Shown here: one piece after another, positions 50,113 to 58,573 of the stretch
Numbering within the stretch: position 1 is the stretch's first letter
Layout of the letters: the number at the start of each line of letters is the position of its first letter
From: Hahella sp. KA22
GTDB lineage: Bacteria > Pseudomonadota > Gammaproteobacteria > Pseudomonadales > Oleiphilaceae
Assembly (NCBI RefSeq): GCF_004135205.1
Contig: NZ_CP035490.1
Coordinates: 5,375,644 to 5,439,643, forward strand
Direction of reading: 5' to 3'
Length of the DNA: 64,000 nt
Notes under the pieces: model-generated
What the model was told of the DNA's origin: nothing
Databases searched by the model: none
What the model saw: only the letters and a program-made list of their open reading frames with translations
Position numbers and translations under genes: made by a program

Positions 50113-50748
50113 ATGAATAAGCAAAAACGAGCGGAGATATTCGCCCGCTTAAAAGCGGAAAATCCCAACCCGACCACGGAGTTGGAGTACAACACCCCCT
50201 TTGAACTGCTGATTGCGGTAGTTCTGTCCGCTCAGGCCACTGACGTGAGCGTTAATAAAGCCACCCGCAAGCTTTACCCCGTGGCGAATACGCCGGAAGC
50301 CATTTACGCGTTGGGTGTAGAGGGTCTTAAGGAGTACATCAAGACCATCGGCCTGTTCAACAGCAAAGCGGAAAACGTCATCAAGACCTGTAAAATCCTG
50401 ATCGACCAGCACAACTCGGAAGTGCCGCAAACCCGGGAAGCGCTTGAAGCGCTGCCAGGAGTCGGCCGCAAGACCGCCAATGTCGTTCTCAACACCGCTT
50501 TCCGCCAGCCAGCCATGGCGGTGGATACGCATATATTTCGAGTCTCCAACCGCACCAACATCGCCCCCGGCAAAAACGTGCTGGAAGTGGAGCACAAGCT
50601 GATGAAGCACGTCCCCAAAGAATACCTGATGGACGCCCATCACTGGTTGATTCTGCACGGCCGCTATATCTGCACTGCCCGCAAACCCCGTTGCGGCGCC
50701 TGCGTCATATCTGATCTGTGCGAATTCAAAGAAAAAGTGCTGGATTGA
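50113..50748 (+). CDS. nth: Endonuclease III
   Basis: Endonuclease III removes oxidised pyrimidines and nicks the abasic site. The protein has 211 residues, E. coli length, with the helix-hairpin-helix LPGVGRKTANVVLNTAF (catalytic K120) and D138 in AVDTHIFRVSNR. The [4Fe-4S] loop is C-x6-C-x2-C-x5-C (CTARKPRCGACVISDLC). Rnf followed by nth is a common order. Its stop overlaps the next start as TGATG. Confidence 0.98.
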   Translation: MNKQKRAEIFARLKAENPNPTTELEYNTPFELLIAVVLSAQATDVSVNKATRKLYPVANTPEAIYALGVEGLKEYIKTIGLFNSKAENVIKTCKILIDQHNSEVPQTREALEALPGVGRKTANVVLNTAFRQPAMAVDTHIFRVSNRTNIAPGKNVLEVEHKLMKHVPKEYLMDAHHWLILHGRYICTARKPRCGACVISDLCEFKEKVLD

Positions 50749-51422
50749 TGGCGTTCGACTTCCACCACGATGGCTTTGTGTGGCTGCGGGACGCACTGCC
50801 TGCGTCATTGATCAACGCCATCCTGCAGGAAATTACCTGTGATGATGAGGTTAACTCCGGCTCCGGCGTGCGTAACGCAGATCGCAAGTATGCAACGCTG
50901 AAGGAGTGGCTGGCCGGCGGCGACCTCACGCGGCTGGCCTGCCGGTATTTAGAGGGCGCTCCACAGCAGGTTCGGACAATCCTGTTCAATAAGTCGCCGC
51001 GCAAAAACTGGCTGGTGACCTGGCATCAAGATAGAACCGTTTGCGTCAAAGAACGATTTGATGCGCCAGATTGGGGGCCATGGTCTGAGAAAGATGGTGT
51101 TTTGCATGTGCAGCCTCCCATAGAGACGTTGGAGCGCATGCTGGCGTTTCGCATCCATCTGGACCCTGTCGACGAAAGCAACGGCTGCTTGAAAGTCATA
51201 CCGGGGTCTCACCGCGAGGGACTGTTATCCCATGAACGTATCCAGCAAGTCGCCGCATCGTCGAAGCCCTTGTCCTGCGCTGCCCAGGCAGGCGACATCC
51301 TGGTAATGAAACCTCACTTGCTGCACGCCTCCAGCAAGGGAACGACGCCCAACCAGCGTCGTATTCTCCACGTAGAATTCAGCGACTATCCGCTGCCAGC
51401 CGGCGCGCAGTGGGCAAGCTAA
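50748..51422 (+). CDS. Phytanoyl-CoA dioxygenase (PhyH) family protein
   Basis: The protein has 224 residues and looks like a non-haem Fe(II)/2-oxoglutarate dioxygenase of the PhyH family. The iron-binding facial triad is visible as H-x-D in VTWHQDRTV (about 93-95) and a distal His in KPHLLHASSKG; the 2-oxoglutarate-binding Arg is in PNQRRILHVEFS. The start is the ATG overlapping the nth stop (TGATG), so it is coupled to nth and may share the Rnf transcript. The substrate is unknown and the length is short for PhyH. A longer frame starting at 50718 lies inside nth and is rejected. Confidence 0.85.
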   Translation: MAFDFHHDGFVWLRDALPASLINAILQEITCDDEVNSGSGVRNADRKYATLKEWLAGGDLTRLACRYLEGAPQQVRTILFNKSPRKNWLVTWHQDRTVCVKERFDAPDWGPWSEKDGVLHVQPPIETLERMLAFRIHLDPVDESNGCLKVIPGSHREGLLSHERIQQVAASSKPLSCAAQAGDILVMKPHLLHASSKGTTPNQRRILHVEFSDYPLPAGAQWAS

Positions 51423-51425
51423 TCT

Positions 51426-52091
51426 CTACTGCCCTGTAGTTAGGTGTCGCAGGTAATCCGGCAGCCTGACGTCACTACGGGTCTCCGGGTCCACCTCTGG
51501 CATGCCATAGACCGTGCGCATGGGCACCACTCCAGCCCAAACCGGCTGATCCATATCCTCTTCTTTGTCTCTGGGCGGACCGCTACGGACCTTGGCGCTC
51601 GCCTCCACGATGGGCATGGCCAGCACCGCCGTCGCCGCCAGTTCGTTGCGTGTATTGGGGATAATGTCGTCCGAACAGCGGCCGGGAATGATGTGATCCA
51701 CCAGAGCGTTCAGCGCTTCATTCTTCATATCCGGGTCCTCTATCGCCTCGAACTGTCCAAACAAAACGACGCTACGATAGTTCATGGAGTGATGGAACGA
51801 CCGCCGAGAGAGTACCAGCCCATCCAGTAACGTGACGCATACCGACGCCTCACGCCCGTCCGCCAGGCTTTTAAACAAACGTCCGTTTACCGCGCCATGC
51901 ACAATCAAATTATCGCCGTAGCGACAGTAGGCGGTTGGCAACACAAAGGGCGCGCCGTCAAACATAAACGCTACATGGCACAGAACAGACGCATCCAAGA
52001 TACTGTAGATATCGCGGCGCTCGTAACCCGCCCGGTCCCGTTTGCGGGAAAAGGCGGTCTTGGGGGTTATCGGCAGCACATCGTCAGTCAT
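51426..52091 (-). CDS. Pyridoxamine 5'-phosphate oxidase-related flavoprotein
   Basis: The protein has 221 residues and belongs to the PNPOx-like split-barrel family that binds FMN (Pyridox_ox_2 type). Typical blocks are RDIYSILDASVLCHVAFMFDGAPFVLPTAYCRYGDNLIVHG and LVLSRRSFHHSMNYRSVVLFGQF. The ATG follows GGAAGGAG. It is divergent from a MocR regulator, and the promoter region between them carries a direct repeat, so it is the likely target. Its substrate is not known; true PdxH activity is not shown. Confidence 0.87.
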   Translation of the reverse strand: MTDDVLPITPKTAFSRKRDRAGYERRDIYSILDASVLCHVAFMFDGAPFVLPTAYCRYGDNLIVHGAVNGRLFKSLADGREASVCVTLLDGLVLSRRSFHHSMNYRSVVLFGQFEAIEDPDMKNEALNALVDHIIPGRCSDDIIPNTRNELAATAVLAMPIVEASAKVRSGPPRDKEEDMDQPVWAGVVPMRTVYGMPEVDPETRSDVRLPDYLRHLTTGQ

Positions 52092-52163
52092 CGAACTTAC
52101 TCCTTCCAATCACATCAAGCTATTGATGCAGGCAGATTAGCTTGAAATTGGATATCTATTAAT

Positions 52164-52197
52164 GTCCACTTTAAACATTTATAAAGAGTCCACTTTA
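52164..52197. promoter_or_regulatory. Direct-repeat operator for the MocR regulator
   Basis: GTCCACTTTA occurs twice, at 52164-52173 and 52188-52197, 24 bp apart start to start, in the 116-bp gap between the divergent flavoprotein and mocR genes. MocR/PdxR proteins commonly bind direct repeats, so this is the likely self-operator. Confidence 0.65.
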
Positions 52198-52207
52198 GAG
52201 AAAGAAA

Positions 52208-53656
52208 ATGACCGCCCCGACGCAAAACGCAAAGTCCCGCTATCTATCGCTGTATGAAGAGTTAAAGCAGTCCATCCTGGCGGGCCTGCTGCCGGAAGGA
52301 GAACGGCTGCCGTCCTCCCGCAGCATGGCGGACGCGCGAGGCCTGTCCCGCACCACCGTCACCAGCGCTTACGACCAGTTGCTGAGCGAAGGTTATATCG
52401 TCAGTCGTCGCGGGTCGGGTTGTTATGTCGCCTCACCGCTGCCTGGCGTGGATTTTCCCACCGCCTCGCCGCCACAGACGCATCACTCTGGTCCAGCACC
52501 AAGTCTGTCGTTCTGGGGTGAGGCCCTGATGCGCCAGCGTCCCGTCAAATCCATCCCGCCGCCGACGGTAATTGATTTCCAGTATGGCAATGTGGATCTT
52601 GACGAGAAAAGCCAGCATATCTGGACAAAGTCCGCTCGTCACTGGGCGTACCGGCAAGGCCGTCATTATGGCGACACGCTGGGATTACCGGCCTTGCGGG
52701 AGGCGATATCCGCTTACCTGCAACTCAATCGCGCATGCCGCAGCCATCCCGACAGAGTCGCCATTACCTCCGGCGGACAACAGGCGTTCGACCTGATTAC
52801 GCGACTGGCGATCAATCCGGGCGACAGGGTTGCGGTGGAGAACCCGGGTTACCCCAGAGTCAAACAGCTGCTCACCGCTCTCGGCGCCAAATTGATTCCC
52901 ATCGCTGTCGACGAGGAAGGGTTAAAAGTAGAGGATCTGCCACAAGGCGTGGAAGCGCCCAAGTTGGTATACGTCACGCCCTCGCATCAATTTCCCAGTG
53001 GTTGTGTGATGTCCCTGCGCAGACGGCTGGCGCTGCTGGAATGGGCGCAGGCGAACGACGCCTGGATAATCGAAGACGATTACGACAGTGAGTTTCGCTA
53101 TTGCGGCAAGCCGATTGAATCTTTACAGGGTCTCGACCATCACGAACGGGTTATCTATGCCGGCACCTTTTCCAAAGTCCTGTTCCCCGCCATCAAACTG
53201 GGCTATCTGCTGCTCCCCAAAAGCTGGCTGGAGCCGCTCACTTACGCCAAGCAAGTGACGGATCGCCACTCCCCCTGGTTAGAGCAGCATATCCTCGCCG
53301 AGTTTATGCAGACGGGGGAGTTCGAGCGTCATCTGCGCAGAATGCGCAAACGTTACGCGATTCGCCAACAGACTTTGGCGACGGCGTTACAGCGCCAGGA
53401 GGGCGACAGAGAAATTCTGGTGGAGGGTGATAACGCCGGCCTGCATCTGGTGTGCTGGATGCCCAGTCTGCCGCTGAGCGCCGTCTCCGCGTTTATTGAA
53501 CAAGTACAAGCGCAAGGCGTCCGCGTTTACCCCATACATCCGTTCTATCACGGAGAGCCTCCCGCAGCAGGTCTGTTACTGGGATTCGCCACTCTGACGC
53601 CAACGGAGATCACTCAGGGAGTCGGGGTAATCAAACGAACATTGCGAGAGTTCTGA
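52208..53656 (+). CDS. MocR-family transcriptional regulator (GntR-aminotransferase fusion)
   Basis: The protein has 482 residues. The N-terminal GntR winged helix (about 8-75, YEELKQSILAGLLPEGERLPSSRSMADARGLSRTTV) is joined to a fold-type I aminotransferase-like domain with SGGQQAFDLITRLAINPGD and the PLP lysine in YAGTFSKVLFPAIKLGY. MocR members such as PdxR sense PLP or amino acids and control divergent genes. The adjacent divergent PNPOx-like gene and the direct repeat between them fit that model. The effector is inferred, not shown. Confidence 0.93.
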   Translation: MTAPTQNAKSRYLSLYEELKQSILAGLLPEGERLPSSRSMADARGLSRTTVTSAYDQLLSEGYIVSRRGSGCYVASPLPGVDFPTASPPQTHHSGPAPSLSFWGEALMRQRPVKSIPPPTVIDFQYGNVDLDEKSQHIWTKSARHWAYRQGRHYGDTLGLPALREAISAYLQLNRACRSHPDRVAITSGGQQAFDLITRLAINPGDRVAVENPGYPRVKQLLTALGAKLIPIAVDEEGLKVEDLPQGVEAPKLVYVTPSHQFPSGCVMSLRRRLALLEWAQANDAWIIEDDYDSEFRYCGKPIESLQGLDHHERVIYAGTFSKVLFPAIKLGYLLLPKSWLEPLTYAKQVTDRHSPWLEQHILAEFMQTGEFERHLRRMRKRYAIRQQTLATALQRQEGDREILVEGDNAGLHLVCWMPSLPLSAVSAFIEQVQAQGVRVYPIHPFYHGEPPAAGLLLGFATLTPTEITQGVGVIKRTLREF

Positions 53657-53768
53657 ATAGCCCCGTATACAATTCGAAACAGCGGGCCAATCCGATTACG
53701 GGCATGATGAAGTCGTTGTGGAAGCAACGGTTTCCTTAACAAAAACAATAACCAATAGGGATATTCGC

Positions 53769-54467
53769 ATGACAGTTCAAGCTAATAACGGAAATAACCA
53801 AGATTACTCCGTCGGGTTGGTCGCCGTCTCCAGTTGGCAAGGTTGGTTGCGGCATACGCCTCGCCGCCTGAATGTTCAGCAGGAAGGCGCCGGCGCCAGC
53901 AACCTGTATCGCTTATGGTCCACCTTTTCCTGGCAATCCCCGAAAGGCTGCGTCGGCTACTTCAAGAATGGCCATACCGCTCTGGTCGTTCGCCAGAGAG
54001 GCGTCGTCACTCATGTGGTGGGATTTAATCCTGAGTCCTACCTGCTTGTCGGATTATTACAAACAACCCGCGGCAACAACATCACCGTCAGGGGATTATG
54101 GTACGACGACTTCGCCATGATTCAGGACCCAACGGCGATCAGTTACGAAATCAACGTCACTCAGAATCAGGCCCAGGATTTCGATGGGTTGATCACATCG
54201 CTCATCGGCAGATCCGACCTGGGACCGCACTCTCCGGCCAACACGCCTTACTTCTACAGCTTCCGGCCAGCGGACATGGAAGCGCGGGTCAGCGGCCTGA
54301 CCGGCAACTGCGGTAATATGGCGTTGGTGATTCTCTGCCAGTTTCTGTATGACTGGCGCAAAGGGGAATATGTGGAGATGTTTCGCTCCTGGGTGAACCA
54401 AAACCGTAATACCCGCAATTTTGGCCAAGGCCCGTTAATGGGCGCCATCACCCAAAGCTTCGCCTAA
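53769..54467 (+). CDS. Unrecognised protein, possible permuted papain-like fold
   Basis: I do not recognise this protein of 232 residues. From the ATG at 53769 (AGGGA upstream) it has no signal peptide. Two segments stand out: H69 in KNGHTALVVRQRG, followed by a beta-like stretch VTHVVGFNPES, and C181 in TGNCGNMALVILCQF, preceded by an alpha-like segment QNQAQDFDGLITSLIG. A His early and an NC-x-x-x-hydrophobic-helix Cys late is the order seen in permuted NlpC/P60 and LRAT-like papain folds. That is inference from motif order only. Neighbours give no clue. Confidence 0.6.
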   Translation: MTVQANNGNNQDYSVGLVAVSSWQGWLRHTPRRLNVQQEGAGASNLYRLWSTFSWQSPKGCVGYFKNGHTALVVRQRGVVTHVVGFNPESYLLVGLLQTTRGNNITVRGLWYDDFAMIQDPTAISYEINVTQNQAQDFDGLITSLIGRSDLGPHSPANTPYFYSFRPADMEARVSGLTGNCGNMALVILCQFLYDWRKGEYVEMFRSWVNQNRNTRNFGQGPLMGAITQSFA

Positions 54468-54475
54468 GCGAAACG

Positions 54476-54543
54476 CGCTGTTCATAGCCAGGAAGTTCAA
54501 GTGACAGTTAGATGACAGTAAATTGAATCTTTTATGAACAGCG
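54476..54543. repeat. 11-bp inverted repeat downstream of the papain-like candidate gene
   Basis: CGCTGTTCATA (54476-54486) and TATGAACAGCG (54533-54543) are perfect inverted arms around a 46-bp centre, nine bases after the preceding stop. A directly repeated TGACAGT lies inside the centre. It may be a long-loop terminator, a small repeat element or a binding site. Confidence 0.5.
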
Positions 54544-54613
54544 TGCTCTTATACACCATCAATATTACAATTTAATGGTGTTTTAGTTTCAACCCCGCCC
54601 AAGTTGTACAAAA

Positions 54614-55540
54614 ATGACTGTTAAATATGCCGCTGTCGGCGATATCCAGCTCGCCTATGAAACCTTTGGCTCGCAAAAAGATCCCTGCATTCTGCTGATC
54701 ATGGGCCTTGGCGCTCAAATGCTGGTGTGGCCGGACGCCCTGTGCGAACGCCTGGCTGCAAACGGGTATTTCGTGGTGCGTTTCGACAATCGGGATATTG
54801 GTCTCTCCAGCAAAAGCGATGGCGCGGGACATGCCCGTCCAGTCACCAACTTTCTCCGCAAGCAGTTCGGTTTGCGGGTGAAAAGCGCTTACACACTGAG
54901 CGACTTGGCCAACGACGCCATAGGTCTGCTGAATCACTTGCGGGTCGCCAGCGCTCATATTGTCGGCGCATCCATGGGCGGCATGATCGCGCAAATCGCC
55001 GCCGCAAAATATCCTGAACGGGCGCTCAGTCTGACTTCCATCATGTCAGCTCCCGGTTTTAGCCGCCTCCCCGCCTTGAATCCAGCCAATCTGCTGGCGC
55101 TTATCAAGCCAACGCGTCCCAAGTCGCGGGAGGAGGTTATTGAAAGCAAAATCAGTCAGATACGTCGTATCGGCAGCCGCAGCTATCCATCCTCTCGGTC
55201 AGAGTTATTACAGCGTGTAGGAAAAGTACTCGACAGAAGCAGCATCGACCACGAGGGGCTGCAAAGACAGGCCAGCGCCATTCTTGCCGAAGGCTCTTTG
55301 GTTGAGCTGCAAAAGAGCATCATCACGCCAACTCTGGTCATCCATGGCGATGAGGATGCTCTCATCCCTCTTTCAGAGGGCGTCGCCTGCGCCCGCAACA
55401 TCCGTGACGCGCAGCTTGAAGTCATCGCCGGTATGGGTCACGATTTCCCTTCCCCGCTGATAGCCCGCGTCGTCAAAGTCGTATTGCAACACGTTGGACA
55501 AGCCGCCGCTCGCCCCGGAAACGCCTGCGAGCAAGCCTGA
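54614..55540 (+). CDS. Alpha/beta-fold hydrolase
   Basis: The protein has 308 residues and an alpha/beta-hydrolase fold. The nucleophile elbow GASMGG has Ser120, the acid is in HGDEDALIP (D246 or D248), and the His is H276 in GMGHDFP. The oxyanion strand is LLIMGLGAQMLVWPDALCERLAANGYFVVRFDNRDIG, a block shared with many putative esterases and peroxidase-like members. No signal peptide is visible. Substrate unknown. No operon partner is evident. Confidence 0.9.
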   Translation: MTVKYAAVGDIQLAYETFGSQKDPCILLIMGLGAQMLVWPDALCERLAANGYFVVRFDNRDIGLSSKSDGAGHARPVTNFLRKQFGLRVKSAYTLSDLANDAIGLLNHLRVASAHIVGASMGGMIAQIAAAKYPERALSLTSIMSAPGFSRLPALNPANLLALIKPTRPKSREEVIESKISQIRRIGSRSYPSSRSELLQRVGKVLDRSSIDHEGLQRQASAILAEGSLVELQKSIITPTLVIHGDEDALIPLSEGVACARNIRDAQLEVIAGMGHDFPSPLIARVVKVVLQHVGQAAARPGNACEQA

Positions 55541-55630
55541 TATTCACCTGTCAGCCTCCATTTGCATCCATGGTGTTTAGAGTGAATAGACAGCTTGCCA
55601 GCGCGCCTGCTACACCTCTACCATGAGCTG

Positions 55631-55650
55631 GCGCATCAGCGCATCAGCGC
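55631..55650. repeat. Short tandem repeat GCGCATCA
   Basis: GCGCATCA is repeated twice and begins a third time, about 28 bp before the start of the next gene. Probably incidental. Confidence 0.4.
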
Positions 55651-55677
55651 CCTCAGCTAGAACAGGAGAGTCAAGCC

Positions 55678-55932
55678 ATGAGTAGAATCCAAAGCGTTAA
55701 GGACCGTCTGCAGGACACCACCGAGAAGTCCCTGATCCGACTTGAAAGCATTCACACATCTATAGCGGAAAAGCCGCTGCTGGCGCTGGGTAAAATCCAG
55801 CCTTTTGAAGGCGTCGCCCATCAAGCCAGGGTATTGCAGCAGAATATGATTCATAAAACCTACCGGGGCATTCGGGATCTGACCGAAATGCAAGGCCAAA
55901 TCGCCGACCAGATTATTCGTCTGATCCCCTGA
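55678..55932 (+). CDS. Small helical hypothetical protein
   Basis: The protein has 84 residues, is predicted to be almost entirely helical and amphipathic (RIQSVKDRLQDTTEKSLIRLE, then HKTYRGIRDLTEMQGQIADQIIRL). AGGAGAG precedes the ATG at good spacing, and a strong terminator follows the stop, so it is likely a real gene. The look is phasin-like, as in granule-surface proteins, but no signature confirms this. Function unknown. Confidence 0.65.
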   Translation: MSRIQSVKDRLQDTTEKSLIRLESIHTSIAEKPLLALGKIQPFEGVAHQARVLQQNMIHKTYRGIRDLTEMQGQIADQIIRLIP

Positions 55933-55992
55933 ACTGCGCCAACGTCGTCTGATGTATTAAAACCTCTTAGTTGTATTCCTGGCGACAGACGC

Positions 55993-56018
55993 AAAAAAGG
56001 CGGTAATACCGCCTTTTT
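55993..56018. terminator. Bidirectional intrinsic terminator
   Basis: AAAAAGGCGGT and ACCGCCTTTTT form an 11-bp stem with a 3-base AAT loop, giving T-tracts on both strands. It lies between the convergent ends of the 84-residue protein gene and the lipoprotein gene. Confidence 0.85.
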
Positions 56019-56040
56019 CATTTCATCAAATAGTGATCCC

Positions 56041-57450
56041 TTATGCGCCAGGGTGCAGGGTCAGTAATGCGTTGATATCCAGCTCCCCGCCTCTTCCCAG
56101 CTCCAGCTCAAGGTACTGGCGCATTTTGTCCGCCAGGAAACCGTCCACACCGGGCGAGCCGGCTACGCCATGGGCCACCCAGGCGTCAAAGCGATCGTCG
56201 TTACCCACTACCTGCGCCGCTTCCAGTAACAGCGACTGTTTATAGTCCGACACCAATGCCTTGAGTCTGTTTTGGGCAGCGATACGCACCTCACTATTGA
56301 GACGGCTTTCCATATCCAGATCAGACTCCACCATCGCCGACTTTCGCGACAAGCCTATCGTATAGTGGTCATCGTAATAGTCGTCTTCGGAGACGACATT
56401 CACTGGGGTATCGCTACGGCGACCATCTACCTCCATCACTAATGCAGAGCTGGCGGTCTTGGTCAAAATGTATCGCTCGTAGTGGTAGTCGGAGTAAACA
56501 TCCTCCATCACGGTTGGCGGAACAATCGAGAACTCAGTCAACAAGGAGTCCAGCTTGTGATCAGCTCGATCCAGTTTGCGGCCTCTCTTGTCGACTTCAT
56601 CATCAGCTCTACGCACCTCTTCCCTTTGACGGGAGACCTTATCTTTCAGGCGGTCGACTTCTCTCTTCTGTGTGTCATATTGTGGATCTGTGATGTTAAG
56701 TTTATTCAGCGCGCCTTCTTCTTTCGCCAGGTCCCGCTCCGCCGATTCCAGCTCACGCCGCTCCCGTTTAAAGTCACGGCGGGCGTCCCGCAGATTGTCT
56801 TTGGCGCGATCCAGCTGATATCGCTGGTCAGACACATCTCCCTGCAAACGAATAAAGTCCGGGTTGCTCACCATCACCTGCCCGCTGACATACTGCTGCA
56901 CCTCCGGAACAACAGACTCGCTCAGATTATAGTGAACCGGCGCCCGAGACATGCTCACGCGCGCCTCATTGCCAAGTTTACTGTTTACTTTATTGACCAA
57001 TTGCAGTCCGGCTACGCCATACCCCAGATCATCGCCAAAAACGCGCCGGTCGCTGTCCAACTTAATGCGAAACTGGTGCTGCGTCGCTATCGTTTGATAA
57101 GCAGAGTTATATCTATCCCAGGCAGACTGTTCATGCGTCGCCTGCGCCACTTTGCCGTAAAGCAGCATGGCCTTGCCCAGATTATTACGGTCATAGGCTG
57201 TGTTAGCGGCGCTTCTTACCTGACTCAGCCACGCGGTAAAATCTCTGCGCGCCTGTTGCAGCCTATTCTGGGTGTCCTTATCGTTGGGCTTTAGCTTCAA
57301 GGCTTCTTCATACCTCTCAACCGCCAGCTCATAACGGCCTTGAGTGTAAAACTCTTCCCCATCCTTGATCAGGTTACGGTGCGCGCATCCTGTTACAGCC
57401 AAAGCCACCAACGCTACTCCCGCAAACCTTTTGAAGCGATTCGACAACAT
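56041..57450 (-). CDS. TPR-containing lipoprotein with central coiled coil
   Basis: The protein has 469 residues with a lipoprotein signal peptide ending LAVTGC (acylated Cys about 22). A TPR-like stretch follows (GEEFYTQGRYELAVERYEEALKLKPND, about 33-60). From about 205 to 310 a highly charged coiled coil rich in Arg, Asp and Glu is evident (DRAKDNLRDARRDFKRERRELESAERDL). The C-terminus is acidic. Likely outer-membrane or periplasmic scaffold; I know no named family. AGGAAG precedes the ATG. Confidence 0.82.
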   Translation of the reverse strand: MLSNRFKRFAGVALVALAVTGCAHRNLIKDGEEFYTQGRYELAVERYEEALKLKPNDKDTQNRLQQARRDFTAWLSQVRSAANTAYDRNNLGKAMLLYGKVAQATHEQSAWDRYNSAYQTIATQHQFRIKLDSDRRVFGDDLGYGVAGLQLVNKVNSKLGNEARVSMSRAPVHYNLSESVVPEVQQYVSGQVMVSNPDFIRLQGDVSDQRYQLDRAKDNLRDARRDFKRERRELESAERDLAKEEGALNKLNITDPQYDTQKREVDRLKDKVSRQREEVRRADDEVDKRGRKLDRADHKLDSLLTEFSIVPPTVMEDVYSDYHYERYILTKTASSALVMEVDGRRSDTPVNVVSEDDYYDDHYTIGLSRKSAMVESDLDMESRLNSEVRIAAQNRLKALVSDYKQSLLLEAAQVVGNDDRFDAWVAHGVAGSPGVDGFLADKMRQYLELELGRGGELDINALLTLHPGA

Positions 57451-57651
57451 TATCTTCCTACACCATTCTCATATTTTTCGAAATTACGACGGGACCTGAT
57501 TTCACTACTCGGCCCTATCGCCACTGCCTTGATATGAGTCTATTTATACCCCGCGGCAGCTTAACCCTAACTGAATAAAAAGGGCGAAATCGCCAATCGC
57601 GAACATTGGCGATGGCAACTTGAGGTAACAAAGGGGATCGTTGGAAATGTA

Positions 57652-57673
57652 AAAGGCGGGGATTCCCGCCTTT
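57652..57673 (-). terminator. Intrinsic terminator downstream of the chalcone-isomerase-like gene
   Basis: AAAGGCGGG and CCCGCCTTT form a 9-bp stem with a GATT loop. Read on the minus strand it ends in a T-tract, about 60 bp after the stop of the gene at 57732. Confidence 0.75.
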
Positions 57674-57731
57674 AACCAGAAAAGCCAGCCGCCTTCGGCT
57701 GTGACGTGTGATCGCGAAGATATTGTCGCGA

Positions 57732-58298
57732 CTATTTTGCGCCCAGCATCGCCTTTTTGAGATCTTCCTGAGCCGGCTTGTCGGATAACCAGATACCGAA
57801 CAAGGCTTCTTTGAATGCAACACCGCCATCAATAGTGGCCGCAAGCGCATCGTTTTTATACACCTCTACGCCTTTGCCTGGGAGATACACCAGGTCGAAT
57901 TCGTCATTTTCCTGGATCTCTTCATCGAACACGCCAATAAACTTATCGATATTTGCTTTAATTGGAGCCGTATTGCCATTGGTCGCGTTCTCAAAGCCCT
58001 CAGTGGTGGCTTTCTGCATCTTTTCGCTGGTCACCATACCGGAAACCATATGCAGTTTGATCGCCATAGGCTCATCCGCTTTCACAATCGAAGAAGCGTC
58101 CTTATTCGCCTGCGGCAGGTATAAACCGCCCACATATACGTCAATGAACCATTTGGAGCGCACGCCGGCGCCATTGAGCTTTAATTCAGACCCCGCAGCG
58201 CTAAGCGTGTCGGGAATGTCGACGCCAGCCACTTTGGCGGCCTGGGAGGAAGGGGATAGGACCAGCAAGAGCACAAGTGCAGAAATTAGTTGTTTCAT
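57732..58298 (-). CDS. Secreted chalcone isomerase-like protein
   Basis: The protein has 188 residues with a signal peptide ending SSQA, then AKVAGVDIPDTLSAAGSELKLNGAGVRSKWFIDVYVGGLYLPQ, the opening of bacterial chalcone-isomerase-like proteins (Chalcone_3). These are periplasmic, structurally related to plant chalcone isomerase and fatty-acid-binding proteins, but without proven enzyme activity. An AGGG precedes the ATG. It lies downstream of rpoS on the same strand, but a strong terminator separates them. Confidence 0.88.
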   Translation of the reverse strand: MKQLISALVLLLVLSPSSQAAKVAGVDIPDTLSAAGSELKLNGAGVRSKWFIDVYVGGLYLPQANKDASSIVKADEPMAIKLHMVSGMVTSEKMQKATTEGFENATNGNTAPIKANIDKFIGVFDEEIQENDEFDLVYLPGKGVEVYKNDALAATIDGGVAFKEALFGIWLSDKPAQEDLKKAMLGAK

Positions 58299-58521
58299 AT
58301 TTCATCCCTAGTTGCATTGATTGTTATTTAAATTATTTGCTGTTTATTGATTGTAAGCGCTCAACGGTTCAGGGTAATTCCGAATCGGCGAGCGGGCTCC
58401 ATTATAGGCAGCCCGCAAAAGCGGTAGATAGGGTAAAACAGGTAGTTATACCGGGTTATGCGAGCTGGTTCGCAACTATAGGCGCAAGACATTCCTGACA
58501 GCAAGTCTAACCGGTCCATTA

Positions 58522-58548
58522 AAAAAGGGCGCTGGATGCGCCCTTTTT
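58522..58548 (-). terminator. Intrinsic terminator of rpoS
   Basis: AAAAAGGGCGC and GCGCCCTTTTT form an 11-bp stem around a 5-base loop, with a T-tract when read on the minus strand. It ends 25 bp after the rpoS stop and can also terminate rightward transcripts. Confidence 0.9.
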
Positions 58549-58573
58549 ACTGTTACGACTGTGTAACTAAAAG

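Noticed and set aside
50718-50747. Longer start for the PhyH-like gene inside nth
   Set aside because: The ATG overlapping the nth stop gives a normal N-terminus; the longer form would only add residues read from nth.
58299-58521. Possible tRNA or small RNA downstream of rpoS
   Set aside because: A GCGGGCT/AGCCCGC hairpin and a GGTTCG-like string occur, but no cloverleaf can be drawn, and the repeated GGA motifs of an Rsm-type RNA are absent.
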